50,989 bases of DNA from NCBI GenBank assembly GCA_013360185.1, contig JABWCO010000006.1, positions 1 through 50,989 of the forward strand, in the 5' to 3' direction. This DNA is from Bdellovibrio sp. Its GTDB lineage: Bacteria > Bdellovibrionota > Bdellovibrionia > Bdellovibrionales > Bdellovibrionaceae. Position 1 is the stretch's first letter. Each line of letters starts with the position of its first letter. A model generated the notes under the pieces. The model was not told the origin of the DNA, ran no database searches, and saw only the letters and a list, made by a program, of their open reading frames with translations. Shown one piece after another: positions 32,877 to 41,239 of this stretch. Both the position numbers and the translations under genes were made by a program.

Positions 32877-33983
32877 ATGACTAAGCACACAATTCTTTGC
32901 GTTGATGATGAAATTGATAACGTCGATGCCTTGGAACGACTGTTCCGCAAGCAGTTCACAGTACTAAAGGCGACCTCAGGTAAAGAGGCGCTAGACATCC
33001 TGGCCAAAAATCCAGGCCCTGTTTCGCTAATTATCACCGATCAAAGAATGCCAGAAATGACTGGTGTAGAGTTTTTAGAAAAAACTTTGAACTCTCATCC
33101 TGATACAGTTCGCATTTTATTAACGGGTTACACCGATCTCGAATCCGTGATCATGGCCGTCAACAAAGGACAAATCTTTCGTTACCTGACGAAACCTTGG
33201 GATCCAGTGGACTTGGGCAATACCGTTGAACGCGCGGTCGAGCATTATAATCTGGGCCAAGAGCTAAAGAAAAAGAACGCGGACTTGGCAAAAGCCCTAG
33301 ATGAATTAAAAAGTTTAGATGTCGCCAAATCAAATTTTATGATTTTGATCAATCACGAGTTGAAAACTCCGCTGACTTCAATTTTAAGTTTTTCATCGTT
33401 GTTGGCCGAATCCAATTTAAACGACGAAGACAAATTGATGGTGAATCGTATTTCTAAAAGTGCAGATAAGTTAAAAAACCTAGTAGATGACGTCTTGCTG
33501 GTTGTCCGGGCTGAAACTAATCAATTAAAAATTGAAAAACAAAGCGTCGCTTTCAACCAATTTGACGAGGGCCTAGGCAAAGACGTCACTGACTTAATAA
33601 ATAAAAAACAGCAGCGCCTTACGAGTAAACTTGAACCCTTAAACGTGCAAGCTGATGTACGTTTAATTAAGCAAGTCGTGCAACGCCTGATTCATAACGC
33701 CGCCAAGTTTGGAGACGAGGCCAGTGAGATTCAACTAGAAAGTTTACGCAGTGGGAACTGCCTGCGCTTTTTAGTTTCGAACAAAGGACCGCAATTGCCC
33801 GCTTCGGTTATCAGCAAAATCACTAAGCCATTTTATATTGATGAAGATGTGATGCACCACTCTAGTGGGACCGGTCTTGGGCTTACGATCTGTCAGTCGA
33901 TTTTAAAGTCCCATCAGTCGCAATTGCAGTTTAAAAACACCGACCAAGGGGTGATGGTGTTCTTCGAGTTACCGCTCGGCTGA
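32877..33983 (+). CDS. soluble response-regulator/histidine-kinase hybrid
   Basis: A 368-residue cytoplasmic signalling protein. The receiver domain (about 1-125) has the acidic pair (VDDE), the phospho-accepting D55 (LIITDQRMPEMTG), Thr in LLTGYTD and Lys106 (TKPWDP). A short coiled linker leads to a HisKA domain with H160 (MILINHELKTPLTSIL) and an ATPase domain. In the ATPase the N-box is RLIHNAAKFG and the G2 box is SSGTGLGLTI. The G1 box, normally DxGxG, reads SNKGPQLP: the key Asp is missing. It has no membrane or sensor domain, so it is driven by phosphotransfer from another kinase. The ATG at 32877 gives the usual receiver start (MTKHTILCVDDE). It is divergent from the Met/Gly gene. 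Confidence 0.85.
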   Translation: MTKHTILCVDDEIDNVDALERLFRKQFTVLKATSGKEALDILAKNPGPVSLIITDQRMPEMTGVEFLEKTLNSHPDTVRILLTGYTDLESVIMAVNKGQIFRYLTKPWDPVDLGNTVERAVEHYNLGQELKKKNADLAKALDELKSLDVAKSNFMILINHELKTPLTSILSFSSLLAESNLNDEDKLMVNRISKSADKLKNLVDDVLLVVRAETNQLKIEKQSVAFNQFDEGLGKDVTDLINKKQQRLTSKLEPLNVQADVRLIKQVVQRLIHNAAKFGDEASEIQLESLRSGNCLRFLVSNKGPQLPASVISKITKPFYIDEDVMHHSSGTGLGLTICQSILKSHQSQLQFKNTDQGVMVFFELPLG

Positions 33984-34058
33984 TTTTGTCCGGAATCCGG
34001 TCCTAAGATTCCTTTAAAACTAGCTGAACGCCGCATGGGTTTTGCTTTCATCCCTCGC

Positions 34059-35357
34059 ATGAAAAACTTTATTCTTTTCTCCATTTTTATTTCATCTTTA
34101 AGCTTCGCAAATCCGAACAATCTGACCTTACCTTTGGGCACCTCGCAACGGCTGCCCTTAAAAGGAGAGTCTTCGGTGTGGATCCAAGATCGCGAGATCC
34201 TGAAAGCCGAAGTGCAAGGCACCTATTTAGTTATTCGCGGATCTCGCGAAGGCAAAACTCTTTTAAAAGTCGGCGCCAATTCATACTCAATCCAAGTGCT
34301 GCATCCGGCAAAGACCGACTCATTGGAGGACTTGCAACGAGAGCTTAAAAACTTAGTCGGGCTATCAAGCCGTGTCGCAGAAGGTGATCTGTTAATTCAG
34401 GGCCGACTATATCGGATGAAGGATTGGGCGCGCCTTGCAGAGGTCGCACGTGCCCGCGAATTTAGTTACCAAATGCGTGCCGAGCTGTCCGTAAGCCTGC
34501 AGGAAGAGGCTCAAGAATATTTTCAAGATCTTTTTGCTAATGCGAAACTGCCGCCGCAAACAATCATCTTTCAACCGTCCCCAGAAATTCGCGTGAATAC
34601 TGCAGATTTGCTCTTTAAAAAATATCAGCAACTGCTTAAGCCCTTTGGCATTTCGGTTCTTAAGGACGAAAACAGTTTGGACATTGCCCCGACAGTTAAA
34701 GTACAAATCACCGTGGTTGAAATCAAGCGCACTTTCAGCCTGAAATATGGCTTAGACTGGTCGAAGAGTTATTCAGCCCAAGTCATAGACGCAAATAAAA
34801 CTTCACCACTGGATCTGCCCTTTGATGTCCATGCGATGGAGTCCAGCGGACAGGGGAAAATCCTAGCCAGTCCCAACATCCTATGTCGCAGTGGGAAGGA
34901 AGCCGAGTTTTTAGCCGGCGGAGAATTCCCAATCAAGATAGTGGGCTACCGAACCCAAGATCTTGTATGGAAACGCTATGGAATTTTGCTGAAAGTAAAA
35001 CCCAAAGCCGATGCGGCTGGTCGCATAAGTCTTTCCATCGATACTGAGATCACGACTCTGGATCAGGGCATGGCCGTTGATAACATTCCGGGCTTATTGA
35101 CGAATCGAGTTTCAAGTCACTTTGATTTGACTCGACCCCAAACGATTGCGCTGTCAGGTCTGTTGAAAAGTGAAGACGGTGAAAGCTCTTCGGGATTGCC
35201 CTTCCTTTCTCGCCTTCCCATTTTAGGGGCTTTATTTTCAAGCAAAGACTTCCGTGAACACCGCTCTGAACTGGTCATCTTTGTTCGCCCGACAATTTTG
35301 CCAGAAGGCGACAACGGCGAAAGTATCGGTCATCTCAAAGGCAAGGAGAGAATCTAA
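34059..35357 (+). CDS. cpaC: CpaC/RcpA-type Tad secretin
   Basis: Forms the outer-membrane channel of Flp/Tad pili. The 432-residue protein has a signal peptide (MKNFILFSIFISSLSFA) and the pilus-formation N-domain (LTLPLGTSQRLPLKGESSVW). BON-like segments follow at about 95-165. The secretin domain begins at about 220 (VKVQITVVEIKRTFSLKYGL). Core signatures are ILASPNILCRSGKEAEFLAG, GGEFPIKI, YGILLKVKP, and the end SRLPILGALFSSKDFREHRS with VIFVRPTI. The ATG at 34059 is chosen because it begins the signal peptide. Its stop codon overlaps the ATPase start by one base. Confidence 0.87.
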   Translation: MKNFILFSIFISSLSFANPNNLTLPLGTSQRLPLKGESSVWIQDREILKAEVQGTYLVIRGSREGKTLLKVGANSYSIQVLHPAKTDSLEDLQRELKNLVGLSSRVAEGDLLIQGRLYRMKDWARLAEVARAREFSYQMRAELSVSLQEEAQEYFQDLFANAKLPPQTIIFQPSPEIRVNTADLLFKKYQQLLKPFGISVLKDENSLDIAPTVKVQITVVEIKRTFSLKYGLDWSKSYSAQVIDANKTSPLDLPFDVHAMESSGQGKILASPNILCRSGKEAEFLAGGEFPIKIVGYRTQDLVWKRYGILLKVKPKADAAGRISLSIDTEITTLDQGMAVDNIPGLLTNRVSSHFDLTRPQTIALSGLLKSEDGESSSGLPFLSRLPILGALFSSKDFREHRSELVIFVRPTILPEGDNGESIGHLKGKERI

Positions 35358-36466
35358 TGCTAGACGCAAAAAGAATTTATGAGCAAATCCAAAGCGACAT
35401 CCAGCAAATACCTCTGAACGAATTTCTTTTATCACCCGAAGAAGAAAATAATTTACGTTCGCAAAAAGTCGCAGGGATTATCAACAAAAACTTACAAAAC
35501 GTCGACGTTTCCGTAAAAGCACGAGTGCAAAATGAACTGTCATCATGCGGTCCTCTCTGCGAACTTTTAGAAAACGAACAAATCACCGAGATTCTGGTCA
35601 ACACTCCGAACTCGATATGGTTTGAAATGAATGGTCGACTGCAGCGCCACCCCGATAGCTTTTTTTCGGAATTGAGCTTTCGCAACTGCTTGGATCGCAT
35701 GTGCCATGAAGCTGATGCTCATATAACCATCGAACATCCCACAGCTGATGGGAGCTTCCGCGAATTTCGCTTTAGCTTAGTCGGTGCAGAACTGACCCAC
35801 GAGTTCCCTCATTTTTCTTTGCGCCGTCATCCTAAAAATCCTTGGACGTTTCATCGCCTGCAACAAAAAAACTGGTGTACAGAATCTGATTTACTTTTCT
35901 TCGGCAAACTGATCGAAGAACGTAAAAATTTTTTGGTCATTGGCGCCACAGGTGTAGGCAAAACGTCGGTCCTAAATTCATTCTTAAATCTGTTGCCGGA
36001 AAATGAACGGGTTGTTGTCATCGAAGACACCTCAGAAATTGTTTTACCGAACAGCGCAAGCACGAAACTTTTAACTCGTGAAGATCCGCAGGGCGTGTTA
36101 CCCAGCGTCGACCAAGGACAGTTGGTCAAAAGATCTTTGCGTTTGCGACCTGATCGTTTGGTGATGGGTGAAATCCGCGGCGCCGAAGCTAAAGACTTTT
36201 TAATGTCCTTAGCCACCGGTCACGCCGGCAGTTTTGGCACTTTACACGCCCAAGATGCCGGCCAGGCCCTGATCCGCTTAGAGATGCTTATACAAATGGG
36301 AGCCCCGCAATGGAGTCTGACCGCCATTCGTCGCTTGATTCAGTTATCTTTAGACTATGTGATCGTAGCCGGCAAAAACTCTCACGGACAACGCTCCTTT
36401 AAAGGGGCCTATCGCATTTGCTCTTTAGAAGAACACGGCTTCTTAATTGAGCCCGCGACTTTCTGA
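35357..36466 (+). CDS. cpaF: CpaF/TadA-type secretion ATPase
   Basis: Powers assembly (and in some species retraction) of the Tad pilus. The 369-residue product has the N-terminal segment NEQITEILVNTPNSIWFEM-like family block, the Walker A GATGVGKTS (from about residue 197), the Asp box VVVIEDTSEI, Walker B RLVMGEIRG and the His box SLATGHAGSFGTLHAQ. It lacks a long N-terminal extension and is shorter than most CpaF (about 450). The membrane platform proteins TadB and TadC do not follow, unlike in standard tad operons. The 3' end overlaps the convergent rhomboid gene by 24 bases. Confidence 0.87.
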   Translation: MLDAKRIYEQIQSDIQQIPLNEFLLSPEEENNLRSQKVAGIINKNLQNVDVSVKARVQNELSSCGPLCELLENEQITEILVNTPNSIWFEMNGRLQRHPDSFFSELSFRNCLDRMCHEADAHITIEHPTADGSFREFRFSLVGAELTHEFPHFSLRRHPKNPWTFHRLQQKNWCTESDLLFFGKLIEERKNFLVIGATGVGKTSVLNSFLNLLPENERVVVIEDTSEIVLPNSASTKLLTREDPQGVLPSVDQGQLVKRSLRLRPDRLVMGEIRGAEAKDFLMSLATGHAGSFGTLHAQDAGQALIRLEMLIQMGAPQWSLTAIRRLIQLSLDYVIVAGKNSHGQRSFKGAYRICSLEEHGFLIEPATF

Positions 36467-37138
36467 TTGTTCAGGTGTAGGTAACGGTAGGTCAGGCTCT
36501 TCGGGAACTATTTCAGTTACGATCGCGGCCGTGAATTGATCGCGCTTCAGGCGATAATAAATCGCCGCAAAGAACAAGCCGACAACAAACCCCACTAAAT
36601 GCGCGCGGTAACTGACCTGTGGGTCAAAAGCCGTTGATGGCATGAAAACTCCCAGAGCGACGCCGATCGCCCTAAGTGTCCGCTGAGTGTAGCTGCGCTG
36701 TTTATCAACAAAAAGATACAACAGCAGCCACGTCGCTCCCATCCAATACACCACCCCCGAAACGCCGATCAGATTGACGTCAGGACGATAGGATTGCAGA
36801 ACGATGGCGTTGGTAATGCCGCCACAGAAGATTGCTGCCACAGGAAAAACTAAAACTCCGTAATAACCGGAAAGAAAATAGCCCATCACAAATAGTAAAA
36901 GAGAATTAGAAAGAAGATGACCCATGTCTGCGTGTGCAAAAAGGGTTGTCCATAAACGCCAGTACTCACCTTGAGTGAAAACAGTGTTGTAAGATGCCGA
37001 CATCCATGCGGATGCATGAAAAAAATCGCGCCAATAAAAAATACTGCCGACCAACATTAAGAACACGGTCCATGCCGCGACGATACCACCACGATCATGA
37101 GGCCTGCGGGTCAACCACGTAGAACGAATGACCTCCAT
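36443..37138 (-). CDS. rhomboid-family intramembrane serine protease
   Basis: A 231-residue membrane protein with six or seven helices. The catalytic pair is Ser127 in IGVSGVVYW and His180 in YRAHLVGFVVG. The rhomboid L1-loop signature is WRLWTTLFAHADMGHLLSN, with the family's WR and HxxxN positions. The ATG at 37138 follows GGAGG-like bases (AGGAGGCCCT). A 25-residue acidic, Pro-rich tail extends into the cytoplasm. Rhomboids cut membrane-anchored proteins, and substrates here are unknown. It converges on the Tad ATPase gene. Confidence 0.88.
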   Translation of the reverse strand: MEVIRSTWLTRRPHDRGGIVAAWTVFLMLVGSIFYWRDFFHASAWMSASYNTVFTQGEYWRLWTTLFAHADMGHLLSNSLLLFVMGYFLSGYYGVLVFPVAAIFCGGITNAIVLQSYRPDVNLIGVSGVVYWMGATWLLLYLFVDKQRSYTQRTLRAIGVALGVFMPSTAFDPQVSYRAHLVGFVVGLFFAAIYYRLKRDQFTAAIVTEIVPEEPDLPLPTPEQSESRGLN

Positions 37139-37179
37139 AGGGCCTCCTGCGCTATACAATGAGGCCTAGCAGACTATTG

Positions 37180-37584
37180 TCAAGCCTTCGGGGTCACAGG
37201 ATCTTGGGGTTTTAATTCTCTTTCGACAAAGAAAAGGCCTTCGTTACTCTCAGTTTTCTTAAGAGTTTCCTCAGACTTAGGAATATTTTCTTCGCGTGCC
37301 AATTCTTTTGGATCGGTGAAGAATTTCTCATTCAACTCTTGAATGACCTTCAACTTTTTAGCCTCTGCGGGTTGCTTATAAACAGGTGTCATTTCCGGTT
37401 CTGGGAATTGTCCTGTTTGGCGAAGCTCTTCAAGTTCTTTGCTCAGAGTAATTCGATCCCCTAGCGAGTTCTTGCCCATGGGACGACCCAACAAGGGAGC
37501 CCCGGGACGCGCCGGTTGAGAAACCGAAATATCGGCCACTTTCGTGCGAGCACTTGCCGGGATAATTCCGCTGATCTTTTCCAT
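37180..37584 (-). CDS. small polar protein, unknown
   Basis: A 134-residue, mostly disordered cytoplasmic protein rich in Glu, Lys and Pro. There is no signal peptide or membrane segment. The first 45 residues are basic with an uncommon pattern (SGIIPASARTKVADISVSQP, RPGAPLLGRPMG). The rest is acidic and helical (KELEELRQTGQF, LKVIQELNEKFF). The ATG at 37584 is chosen for the strong GGAGG ribosome site, which lies in the loop of a 5-bp hairpin. Small flagellar or motor linker proteins look similar, but no family is claimed. Confidence 0.65.
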   Translation of the reverse strand: MEKISGIIPASARTKVADISVSQPARPGAPLLGRPMGKNSLGDRITLSKELEELRQTGQFPEPEMTPVYKQPAEAKKLKVIQELNEKFFTDPKELAREENIPKSEETLKKTESNEGLFFVERELKPQDPVTPKA

Positions 37585-37586
37585 TC

Positions 37587-37600
37587 CACACCTCCGTGTG
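37587..37600 (-). promoter_or_regulatory. hairpin presenting a ribosome binding site
   Basis: On the minus strand CACAC-GGAG-GTGTG forms a 5-bp stem with the Shine-Dalgarno core GGAG as a tetraloop, 2 bases before the ATG at 37584. This layout could tune ribosome access. Confidence 0.45.
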
Positions 37601-37642
37601 TTCATTAAGAAAGCCATCCATAGCCTTCTATTACACGTATCG

Positions 37643-37659
37643 GTTTGAAACGTTCAAAC
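37643..37659. promoter_or_regulatory. perfect inverted repeat, operator-like
   Basis: GTTTGAA-ACG-TTCAAAC is a perfect 7-bp inverted repeat with a 3-base spacer, about 60 bases upstream of the gene starting at 37584 and 27 bases past the DUF1266 gene stop. It has no T-run, so it fits a repressor or activator site better than a terminator. Confidence 0.4.
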
Positions 37660-37685
37660 TTGAGACAATTCTTCGCGAACTGGTA

Positions 37686-38456
37686 TTACGTCCAGGCGAA
37701 AAACTGCCAGGGGCTGGCAGGATGGCCGAGAAGTTTTTCGCAGATGGCTTTTACGTTGGGATCAGCGTTGCCTGACCAGAACGTGCGGCCGATTAAAAAA
37801 CTTTGTGAGAAATCCATCCACGAATCAAAGCGGCCTTCGATCAAAGGGGCGATTTTTAAAACTTCAGCCCAAGCTTCGTTGTCGGTCAAATATCCTGAGA
37901 TAAAACTTAAGCGAATTAGATGAATATAACGAGCCATATCCCAAGCAAGGATCCCCGGCTCTTTAAGATATTTATGAGTATTCTGTAACCATGTCGCTAG
38001 CTTGCGATAGTCTTCATCGCTCATTTGCAAATCTTGAGCGTTGACGAAATCAAAGGAAAAAATTTGTTTAAACTTTTCCATCGCTTGGTAATCGATTGCG
38101 CCCTCAGAAGGGAGAGTATTTCTTAAGACATTAAACTTCGTACGATGACCTTGGGTGCGGATATGATCCAGATTTTTTAAGGTCGACTCTTTATCAACGA
38201 CTTCCCAAAATTCCTCTAAGATACCGATGCAGTCAGGTTTGATTTCGGGACTGTAATTCATGTCCAGGCGAAAAAAGTATTCTCCGACTTCGTCAAGAAT
38301 CTGTTCGCGAATTTCTGGTGGCAGCTCCTGCCCGTCTATCAAATCAGACCCGACCACTTGAAACAGCTCATCAAGAGCCTGATTTTCTTCGACAAATACG
38401 GCACCCAGGCTCATGAGTTTTCTTTCTAAATCTGTTTCGGGAAGAATACGCTGCAT
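37686..38456 (-). CDS. DUF1266-domain protein
   Basis: A 256-residue soluble protein. The C-terminal half matches the DUF1266 domain, with ILAWDMARYIHLIRLSFISG as the WDxxR block, YLTDNEAWAEVLKIAP and GRFDSWMDFSQSFLIGRTFW. In this family, functions are unknown; some members are linked to secretion or toxins. The N-terminal 100 residues are acidic and helical (ETDLERKLMSLGAVFVEENQ). The ATG at 38456 is preferred over a start 24 bases upstream. It is divergent from the gene at 38522. Confidence 0.78.
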   Translation of the reverse strand: MQRILPETDLERKLMSLGAVFVEENQALDELFQVVGSDLIDGQELPPEIREQILDEVGEYFFRLDMNYSPEIKPDCIGILEEFWEVVDKESTLKNLDHIRTQGHRTKFNVLRNTLPSEGAIDYQAMEKFKQIFSFDFVNAQDLQMSDEDYRKLATWLQNTHKYLKEPGILAWDMARYIHLIRLSFISGYLTDNEAWAEVLKIAPLIEGRFDSWMDFSQSFLIGRTFWSGNADPNVKAICEKLLGHPASPWQFFAWT

Positions 38457-38521
38457 GGGGGCACCTCTGACTCTATTCAATTACGTTTCGTTTTTCTTTT
38501 CAAGGTGATAGATTACCCGTG

Positions 38522-39187
38522 ATGTTGAAAAAGCTCTTATTAAGCCTTGCTGCCGTTTTTTTAATTCTATTGGGATCTTTGATTCTGCTGATGGGTTATG
38601 TCTTTAACAATCCAGACTCTGTATTTAAAGCTTTTAACTCTGTTACGGAAAAGATCATGCAGGGCCAAGCTTACGAGGAAAATGAAGAATTCTTTTTGCA
38701 AGGAATTGAGAACTTAAACATCTCTTCGCGCAGTGTGGATGTGAATATTAAAATATATCCAGGCAATACTTTGAAAGTTTCTTTGCACGGCAAGGTGCCG
38801 CGCTATGAATCTGGACGCTTTATTTCGCAAGCCGCAGAATCTGACAACTTACATTTATCTTTCCGGGAACCCATCGCAAGCAGCTGGGTGCAAATCAATG
38901 TAAACGGCCAAGAGACGACACAAGAATCTGATTCCAACCTCAGCGCCGACGTCTATGTTCCACAGTCATTCAAAGGAAACTTGCTTGTTACGACTCAGCA
39001 AGGGGATGTGCGCCTGCAGGTTGCTAAAAACTTGCTCTACGAATGGGATCTGCAATCAGAATCAGGTAAAATTGAAAACTCTTTGGGTGAAAATGAAAAA
39101 CCCACTTCCGAAATCAATCCTGCAGAAGTGGGTCATATAAAAATTCATACTCAGCAGGGCTCTATTTTTGTAGAGCCTGCACCTTAG
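38522..39187 (+). CDS. membrane-anchored DUF4097-like beta-helix protein
   Basis: A 221-residue protein with an N-terminal membrane helix (LLLSLAAVFLILLGSLILLM) and a periplasmic beta-solenoid-like part. The repeats LNISSRSVDVNIKIYPGN, FKGNLLVTTQQGDVRLQV, GKIENSLGEN and IKIHTQQGSIFVEPAP match the DUF4097 style (repeated V/I-x-G-D/S units). Such proteins are often putative adhesins or envelope-stress components. The ATG at 38522 is two bases from a GTG alternative. It overlaps the convergent aspS gene by 4 bases. Confidence 0.7.
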   Translation: MLKKLLLSLAAVFLILLGSLILLMGYVFNNPDSVFKAFNSVTEKIMQGQAYEENEEFFLQGIENLNISSRSVDVNIKIYPGNTLKVSLHGKVPRYESGRFISQAAESDNLHLSFREPIASSWVQINVNGQETTQESDSNLSADVYVPQSFKGNLLVTTQQGDVRLQVAKNLLYEWDLQSESGKIENSLGENEKPTSEINPAEVGHIKIHTQQGSIFVEPAP

Positions 39188-40998
39188 CTTTTCTTCATGT
39201 CTTCTAAGTTCTTTTCGGCCAGAGGGCTTAATCGCACACCGACTTCCGCCAACTGATCGCGATTCACTTCGCTTGGGCAGTCTGCCATCAAATCCGAAGC
39301 TTTTGCCGTCTTAGGGAAAGCAATCACTTCACGAATTGCATCAGTCCCGCAAAGAAGCATCACCAAGCGATCCATGCCCCAGGCGATACCGCCGTGTGGA
39401 GGCGCACCGAACTTCAAAGCATCCAACAAGAATCCAAATTTAGCTTCTTGTTGCTCTTTGTTCATACCAAGCAGACGGAACATCGCTTGTTGCAATTCCG
39501 TGCGGTAAATACGAATACTTCCGCCACCCATTTCATAGCCGTTGCAGACTAAGTCATAAGCTTTGGCCAACATCTTGCCGTAAGAAGCTTCATTGCCATC
39601 GATTAGATCCTGCATGAACTCATCTTTTGGTGATGTAAACGGATGATGTCTTGATACCCAGCGCTTTTCTTCTGGCGAATACTCAAAGGCCGGGAAGTCA
39701 ACGACCCACAAGAAGTTGTCTTTTGAAGTGTCGATCAAATTCAGTTCTTTACCCAAGTGATTGCGCAAAGTCGAAAGTGATGCGCAAGCTGTTTCAAAAT
39801 CATCAGCAACAATCAAAGCACAGTCACCGTTTTGAGCACCCACGGCTTTGAACATCTCTGCCAATTTTTCAGGGCTAAAGAATTTAGAAACTGGCGAGGT
39901 CAAAGAACCATCCGCTTCAGACTTAATCCAAACTAAACCCTTAGCGCCAGCACGTTTGGCCATATCAGTGAGCTTATCAAATTGACCGCGTGAATAGCTG
40001 CCGCCCTTAGGTACAGCAATACCGCGCACGATTCCTTCACGAGACAAAACGTCGTCAAAAACTTTGAAGCCTGAGCCTGTCACGATGGATTTTAAGTCTT
40101 TGATTTCCATGCCAAAGCGCGTGTCAGGTTTGTCATTACCATAGCGATCCATGGCTTCTTGGAAGGACATACGTGGAATTTTTCCAACTTCCACACCTTT
40201 GATTTCTTTCCAAACCAAACGCAAAAGCCTTTCGTTCATTTCCATGATGTCTTCTTGATCGATAAAGGACATTTCCATATCGATTTGCGAAAACTCTGGC
40301 TGACGGTCCGCACGCAAGTCTTCGTCACGGAAGCAACGAGCAATTTGGAAATATCTGTCATAACCAGAAACCATCAACAACTGTTTTAGAATCTGTGGCG
40401 ACTGTGGCAAAGCATAGAAAGTCCCAGGATTCACACGGGAAGGCACAAGATAGTCACGCGCCCCTTCTGGAGTCGATTTAAACAAAATTGGAGTTTCGAC
40501 TTCAACAAAACCATTTTCCGACAAGAAACCACGGACCAATTGCGCCACTTTGTGACGAACCATCAGATGCTTCGTCAAACGCGGCGAACGCAAATCCAAA
40601 TAGCGATATTTCAAACGTAAAGTTTCATTAACGTTATCATCATTTACTTGGAATGGAGGTACGGCTGCCTCATTTAAAATTTCACAACGACTGGCTTCGA
40701 TTTCAATCGCCCCAGTTGCAATTTTAGCATTTTTCATCCCATCAGGACGCGCGCGCACGAAACCTTCGATCGCCAAAACAAATTCACCACGCAGATTTTT
40801 TGCAGCTGAAGTTTCAGACTTATTCGGGTCCAAAACAACTTGAACGATTCCTTCACGGTCACGAAGATCGATAAAGACAAGACTGCCATGGTCTCGGCGA
40901 ACGTCGACCCAACCCATTAAGACAACTTTTTGTCCAACTTGAGACTCACCTAGACTTCCGCAATAATGTGTTCTTTTAAGATCTTTTACAAACTTCAT
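39184..40998 (-). CDS. aspS: AspS, aspartyl-tRNA synthetase
   Basis: Charges tRNA-Asp. The 604-residue product has the bacterial-type layout: an anticodon-binding OB fold (GQKVVLMGWVDVRRDHGSL), class II motif 1 (SENGFVEVETPILFKSTPEG), motif 2 (FQIARCFRDEDLRADRQPEF), the bacterial GAD insert (about 290-420) and motif 3 (HGGIAWGMDRLVMLL). Whether it also charges tRNA-Asn cannot be decided by eye. Upstream, on the plus side, lies a region with duplicated terminator-like hairpins and short palindromes. Confidence 0.96.
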   Translation of the reverse strand: MKFVKDLKRTHYCGSLGESQVGQKVVLMGWVDVRRDHGSLVFIDLRDREGIVQVVLDPNKSETSAAKNLRGEFVLAIEGFVRARPDGMKNAKIATGAIEIEASRCEILNEAAVPPFQVNDDNVNETLRLKYRYLDLRSPRLTKHLMVRHKVAQLVRGFLSENGFVEVETPILFKSTPEGARDYLVPSRVNPGTFYALPQSPQILKQLLMVSGYDRYFQIARCFRDEDLRADRQPEFSQIDMEMSFIDQEDIMEMNERLLRLVWKEIKGVEVGKIPRMSFQEAMDRYGNDKPDTRFGMEIKDLKSIVTGSGFKVFDDVLSREGIVRGIAVPKGGSYSRGQFDKLTDMAKRAGAKGLVWIKSEADGSLTSPVSKFFSPEKLAEMFKAVGAQNGDCALIVADDFETACASLSTLRNHLGKELNLIDTSKDNFLWVVDFPAFEYSPEEKRWVSRHHPFTSPKDEFMQDLIDGNEASYGKMLAKAYDLVCNGYEMGGGSIRIYRTELQQAMFRLLGMNKEQQEAKFGFLLDALKFGAPPHGGIAWGMDRLVMLLCGTDAIREVIAFPKTAKASDLMADCPSEVNRDQLAEVGVRLSPLAEKNLEDMKKS

Positions 40999-41016
40999 AA
41001 CCCATACCTTTTCTTA

Positions 41017-41029
41017 GTCACAGAGTGAC
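41017..41029. promoter_or_regulatory. short inverted repeat upstream of aspS
   Basis: GTCAC-AGA-GTGAC, a perfect 5-bp inverted repeat 19 bases before the aspS start codon, next to a second imperfect palindrome (CACAATGTGTG). It may be a regulator site or a leader-RNA stem. Confidence 0.3.
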
Positions 41030-41047
41030 ACAATGTGTGAACACAGT

Positions 41048-41159
41048 CAAAAAAATCCCAGGAGGGGATTTTTTCGCGCAAGCCCGGAGGGTCGAGGGCA
41101 GGAAGCCCGAGACAAAAAAATCCCAGGATCGGATTACTTCGCGCAAGCCCGGAGGGTCG
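41048..41159. repeat. 65-bp tandem duplication with terminator-like hairpins
   Basis: Two copies of the same ~47-base element begin at 41048 and 41113. Each has an A-run, TCCCAGG, a GGATT arm, then GCGCAAGCCCGGAGGGTCG (shared fully). In copy 1 the arms AAAATCCC and GGGATTTT pair and are followed by a T-run, so it can act as a terminator on either strand; copy 2 is degraded (5-bp stem) but keeps the T-run on the minus strand. It lies between two divergent genes, aspS and the one at 41240, where terminators are not expected. Confidence 0.75.
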
Positions 41160-41239
41160 CAGTACTTTGATCTTTCCTCCGAAGGTGTGTCGGATATATA
41201 CTCTAGTGATTCTTGAACTACGACGAAGGGAATTGCGCA

